Assembly: GCF_003576525.1 (NCBI RefSeq)
Contig: NZ_QWUA01000007.1
Span: 1-64,000, forward strand
DNA length: 64,000 bases
Source of the DNA: Rummeliibacillus sp. POC4
GTDB taxonomy: Bacteria; Bacillota; Bacilli; Bacillales_A; Planococcaceae
Direction: 5' to 3'
Shown here: one piece after another, positions 62,226 to 64,000 of the stretch
How the letters are laid out: each line of letters opens with the position of its first letter
How positions within the stretch are numbered: the stretch's first letter is position 1
Notes under the pieces: generated by a model
Databases searched by the model: none
Seen by the model: the letters and a program-made list of their open reading frames with translations, nothing else
Told to the model about the DNA's origin: nothing
Made by a program: the position numbers and the translations under genes

Positions 62226-64000
62226 ATGAAGCAGAGATTGTTGATACTTTTTACATGTGTGGTCTTATTTATAAATATTTTATCAACCTTCTCATTAGAT
62301 GTATCGGCAAAATCCAATCTGACTGTTAAAGTGCATTCAGGATTAGACAATAAGGCGAAAGAAACAAAAGGTCTTCCTGTATTGTTGACTATAACAAATA
62401 AGGGGGATGCATTTTCAGGTGAGATTGTCATTGACAATGAACATGTATATAGTGGTGGAATGGGAATCGTTACACCCTTAGAAATCGGATCAAATGAAAC
62501 GAAGTCTATTAAAATTATGCTAGATTATTTTTCAAACCAATATTCAAATAATTTAGGTAAAAATCAAATGATTCATATATATGAGGGTGATTGGAAAACA
62601 GGAAAAGAAATACGTTTTACCGGCGACGAGGAGATTAACCCTCGAGTTTATGATAGAAGTAATAATTTCATCTTAACTTTTACGAATAGCACTGACCGTT
62701 TATCTGCACTTTCATCGACTTCCTCAACTGATTCTACGGAAATTATTCATCTCGGTGGATTGAAACAAGATATAATACCTACAACTGCAAAGGGCTGGTC
62801 AATGGCAAATATAGTTGTTGTCGACGAATATTCAATTTCTTCTTTGAAGGAAGAAGAACAACAATCCTTGTTAGAGTGGGTAAAATTAGGTGGAACATTG
62901 CTAATTGGTGCATCTGACAATTTAGATGGGGAAATCGGAATATTCAAAGATTTTTTACCGTTATTCTTAAGCGATGAAACAGTTAAAACACAGTCTAAAG
63001 ATATTCAGAAAAAGTTTAAAGATGTTAAGCTTTCTAATGAGATAGTTTCCTATAAAGCAAAAAAAGCAGACGCAGAAGTAAAAACTATTCTGGAACTAAA
63101 TAATCATATTTTAGCTGCAAAAAGTGGTCTAGGAGATGGGCAAATTATTCAAACAGCTTTTTCATTGGGTGATGAGCCACTTTCTACAGAAAAAAATTAT
63201 GGAGAATTATTGCAAAGAATTATTCCTTTCAATGCAATTAGTAATATTAATGCAAATTACCAATTTGCAAACTTTACAGAGGGGAATACTTCTGTGAATG
63301 AAATGTTCCCGACATTTCAAGTATCAACCTTACTGTTAATTATCATTATTGCGATTTATATTATCGTTGTTGGACCATTATTGTATTTTCTCTTGAAAAG
63401 GAAAGACAAACGAGAATATGCTTGGTGGATTATTCCTGCACTTTCATTGTTCATTTCTATTTTAGTATTTGGATATGGAGCAAAGGATCGATTATCAAAG
63501 CCACAAATCCAACAATCAGCTGTATATAAGATTGATGGAGACGATAGCTTGAATGGCTATTATATGAATTCGTTATTAACGAATAGCAGTGGTGATTTCA
63601 CATTTACAACGCCAACAAATAGTACGTCAACATTGATACGTAATTTTAATAATGGAGGAACAATTCACAAACAAGGAATTTTAGAACATTATCAAAAGGA
63701 AAATAAAATTACAGTACTTAATAATCGCTATTGGTCTGTTTCAACAATTGCTGGGGAGATGCAAATGAGAAATGTAGGTAGTTTTGATATTGATATTGAA
63801 GTAGAAGACAGTGCGATCAAAGGAACTGTAAAAAACAATTTACCCTATACTGTAAAAGATTTATCAATATGGTATGGAAGCCAGTGGTTGAAGTTAGGTT
63901 CCATCAAACCAGAGCAAACGCTGAAGATTACCCAAACGTTTAATGGAGCTCTTTTATTGCCTGCAATGCCAATTTACTCAAATTATCCTAATCAAGTGAA
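62226..64000 (+). CDS. Large exported membrane protein, cut by the right edge
   Basis: The frame is open from ATG 62226 to the end of the window, at least 591 residues. AAGGAGG stands eight bases before the start. A signal peptide (LLILFTCVVLFINILSTFSL) is followed by an extracytoplasmic part with a beta-sandwich look (residues 35-140). Next comes a stretch like DUF4350/GATase-type domains (EEEQQSLLEWVKLGGTLLIG). Two helices lie at about 360-385 (STLLLIIIIAIYIIVVGPLL) and 398-418, and another extracytoplasmic part follows. Such proteins often neighbour ABC exporters or MoxR-type ATPases. I cannot name it. Confidence 0.75.
   Translation, partial: MKQRLLILFTCVVLFINILSTFSLDVSAKSNLTVKVHSGLDNKAKETKGLPVLLTITNKGDAFSGEIVIDNEHVYSGGMGIVTPLEIGSNETKSIKIMLDYFSNQYSNNLGKNQMIHIYEGDWKTGKEIRFTGDEEINPRVYDRSNNFILTFTNSTDRLSALSSTSSTDSTEIIHLGGLKQDIIPTTAKGWSMANIVVVDEYSISSLKEEEQQSLLEWVKLGGTLLIGASDNLDGEIGIFKDFLPLFLSDETVKTQSKDIQKKFKDVKLSNEIVSYKAKKADAEVKTILELNNHILAAKSGLGDGQIIQTAFSLGDEPLSTEKNYGELLQRIIPFNAISNINANYQFANFTEGNTSVNEMFPTFQVSTLLLIIIIAIYIIVVGPLLYFLLKRKDKREYAWWIIPALSLFISILVFGYGAKDRLSKPQIQQSAVYKIDGDDSLNGYYMNSLLTNSSGDFTFTTPTNSTSTLIRNFNNGGTIHKQGILEHYQKENKITVLNNRYWSVSTIAGEMQMRNVGSFDIDIEVEDSAIKGTVKNNLPYTVKDLSIWYGSQWLKLGSIKPEQTLKITQTFNGALLLPAMPIYSNYPNQV

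Noticed and set aside
1-64000. CRISPR arrays, prophage, defence islands or transposases
   Set aside because: No spaced direct repeats, phage genes, restriction or defence genes and no transposase frames are visible; gene order is largely that of B. subtilis relatives.

Overview
This window is chromosomal DNA of a low-GC, endospore-forming member of the Bacillales. Spore genes (spoVAC/AD/AEb, spoVIF, yjcZ, cotO, a cotZ/cotY type gene, a Spo0E-like protein and two sporulation-type kinases) fix the group. Gene order follows the B. subtilis yjb-yjc and yku-ykw neighbourhoods. A murE gene sits next to prfC as in staphylococci, with a lysine-type look, which points towards the Caryophanaceae/Planococcaceae (Lysinibacillus, Ureibacillus, Rummeliibacillus relatives). 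The genus is an inference. I see no rRNA, tRNA, CRISPR array, prophage or intact insertion sequence, so most of the window is ordinary core genome. The less ordinary signals lie in gaps, start codons and very small genes.

Layout. 1-650: a GC-rich dispersed-repeat fragment, then the spx leader. 650-5350: proteolysis and competence genes spx, mecA, coiA (apparently starting at ATT) and pepF. 5350-5910: a gap holding the small RNA RoxS/RsaE with its control region. 5910-8790 (minus): spxH, a truncated haemoglobin, the CwlQ-type cell-wall hydrolase and a CYTH phosphatase. 8990-13420 (plus): yjbL, relQ, nadK, a pseudouridine synthase and mgtE. 13460-17760: a sporulation block with coat genes, a YhcN-type lipoprotein with spoVAC-AD-AEb behind a sigma-G-like promoter, yjcZ and spoVIF. 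17880-19640 (minus): yjcF-yjcG-yjcH. 19740-23920: pgpA, a secreted nuclease, a histidine phosphatase and the DUF47-Pit phosphate importer. 23920-24810: a gap with a possible structured RNA and a 27-residue membrane peptide. 24810-30400: YhgE, an acidic 51-residue protein, an aldehyde dehydrogenase and a membrane kinase with a disturbed start. 30500-35060: an M42 peptidase, murE and prfC. 35350-39590: a reductase, ahpC, ahpF and a 41-residue protein. 39870-42480: a manganese riboswitch with terC, then ktrB. 42560-49000: a radical SAM protein, a KinE-like kinase, mhqR, ykvS, a Spo0E-like gene behind tandem Spo0A boxes, and ykwC. 49250-62080: an MFS transporter, cheV, ykyB, ppx-ppk, a GGDEF-EAL protein, darB/cbpB, ccpC and dapH-dapL. 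From 62226 a large membrane protein runs off the right end.

How the parts fit. Spx, its ClpXP adaptor SpxH, MecA and RoxS form a stress and redox control cluster. RelQ and DarB link the window to (p)ppGpp and c-di-AMP signalling. Ppx and Ppk handle polyphosphate, and DUF47-Pit imports phosphate. DapH and DapL lead to diaminopimelate and lysine, and MurE probably adds lysine to peptidoglycan. AhpC and AhpF form a peroxide-reducing pair under a PerR-like box.
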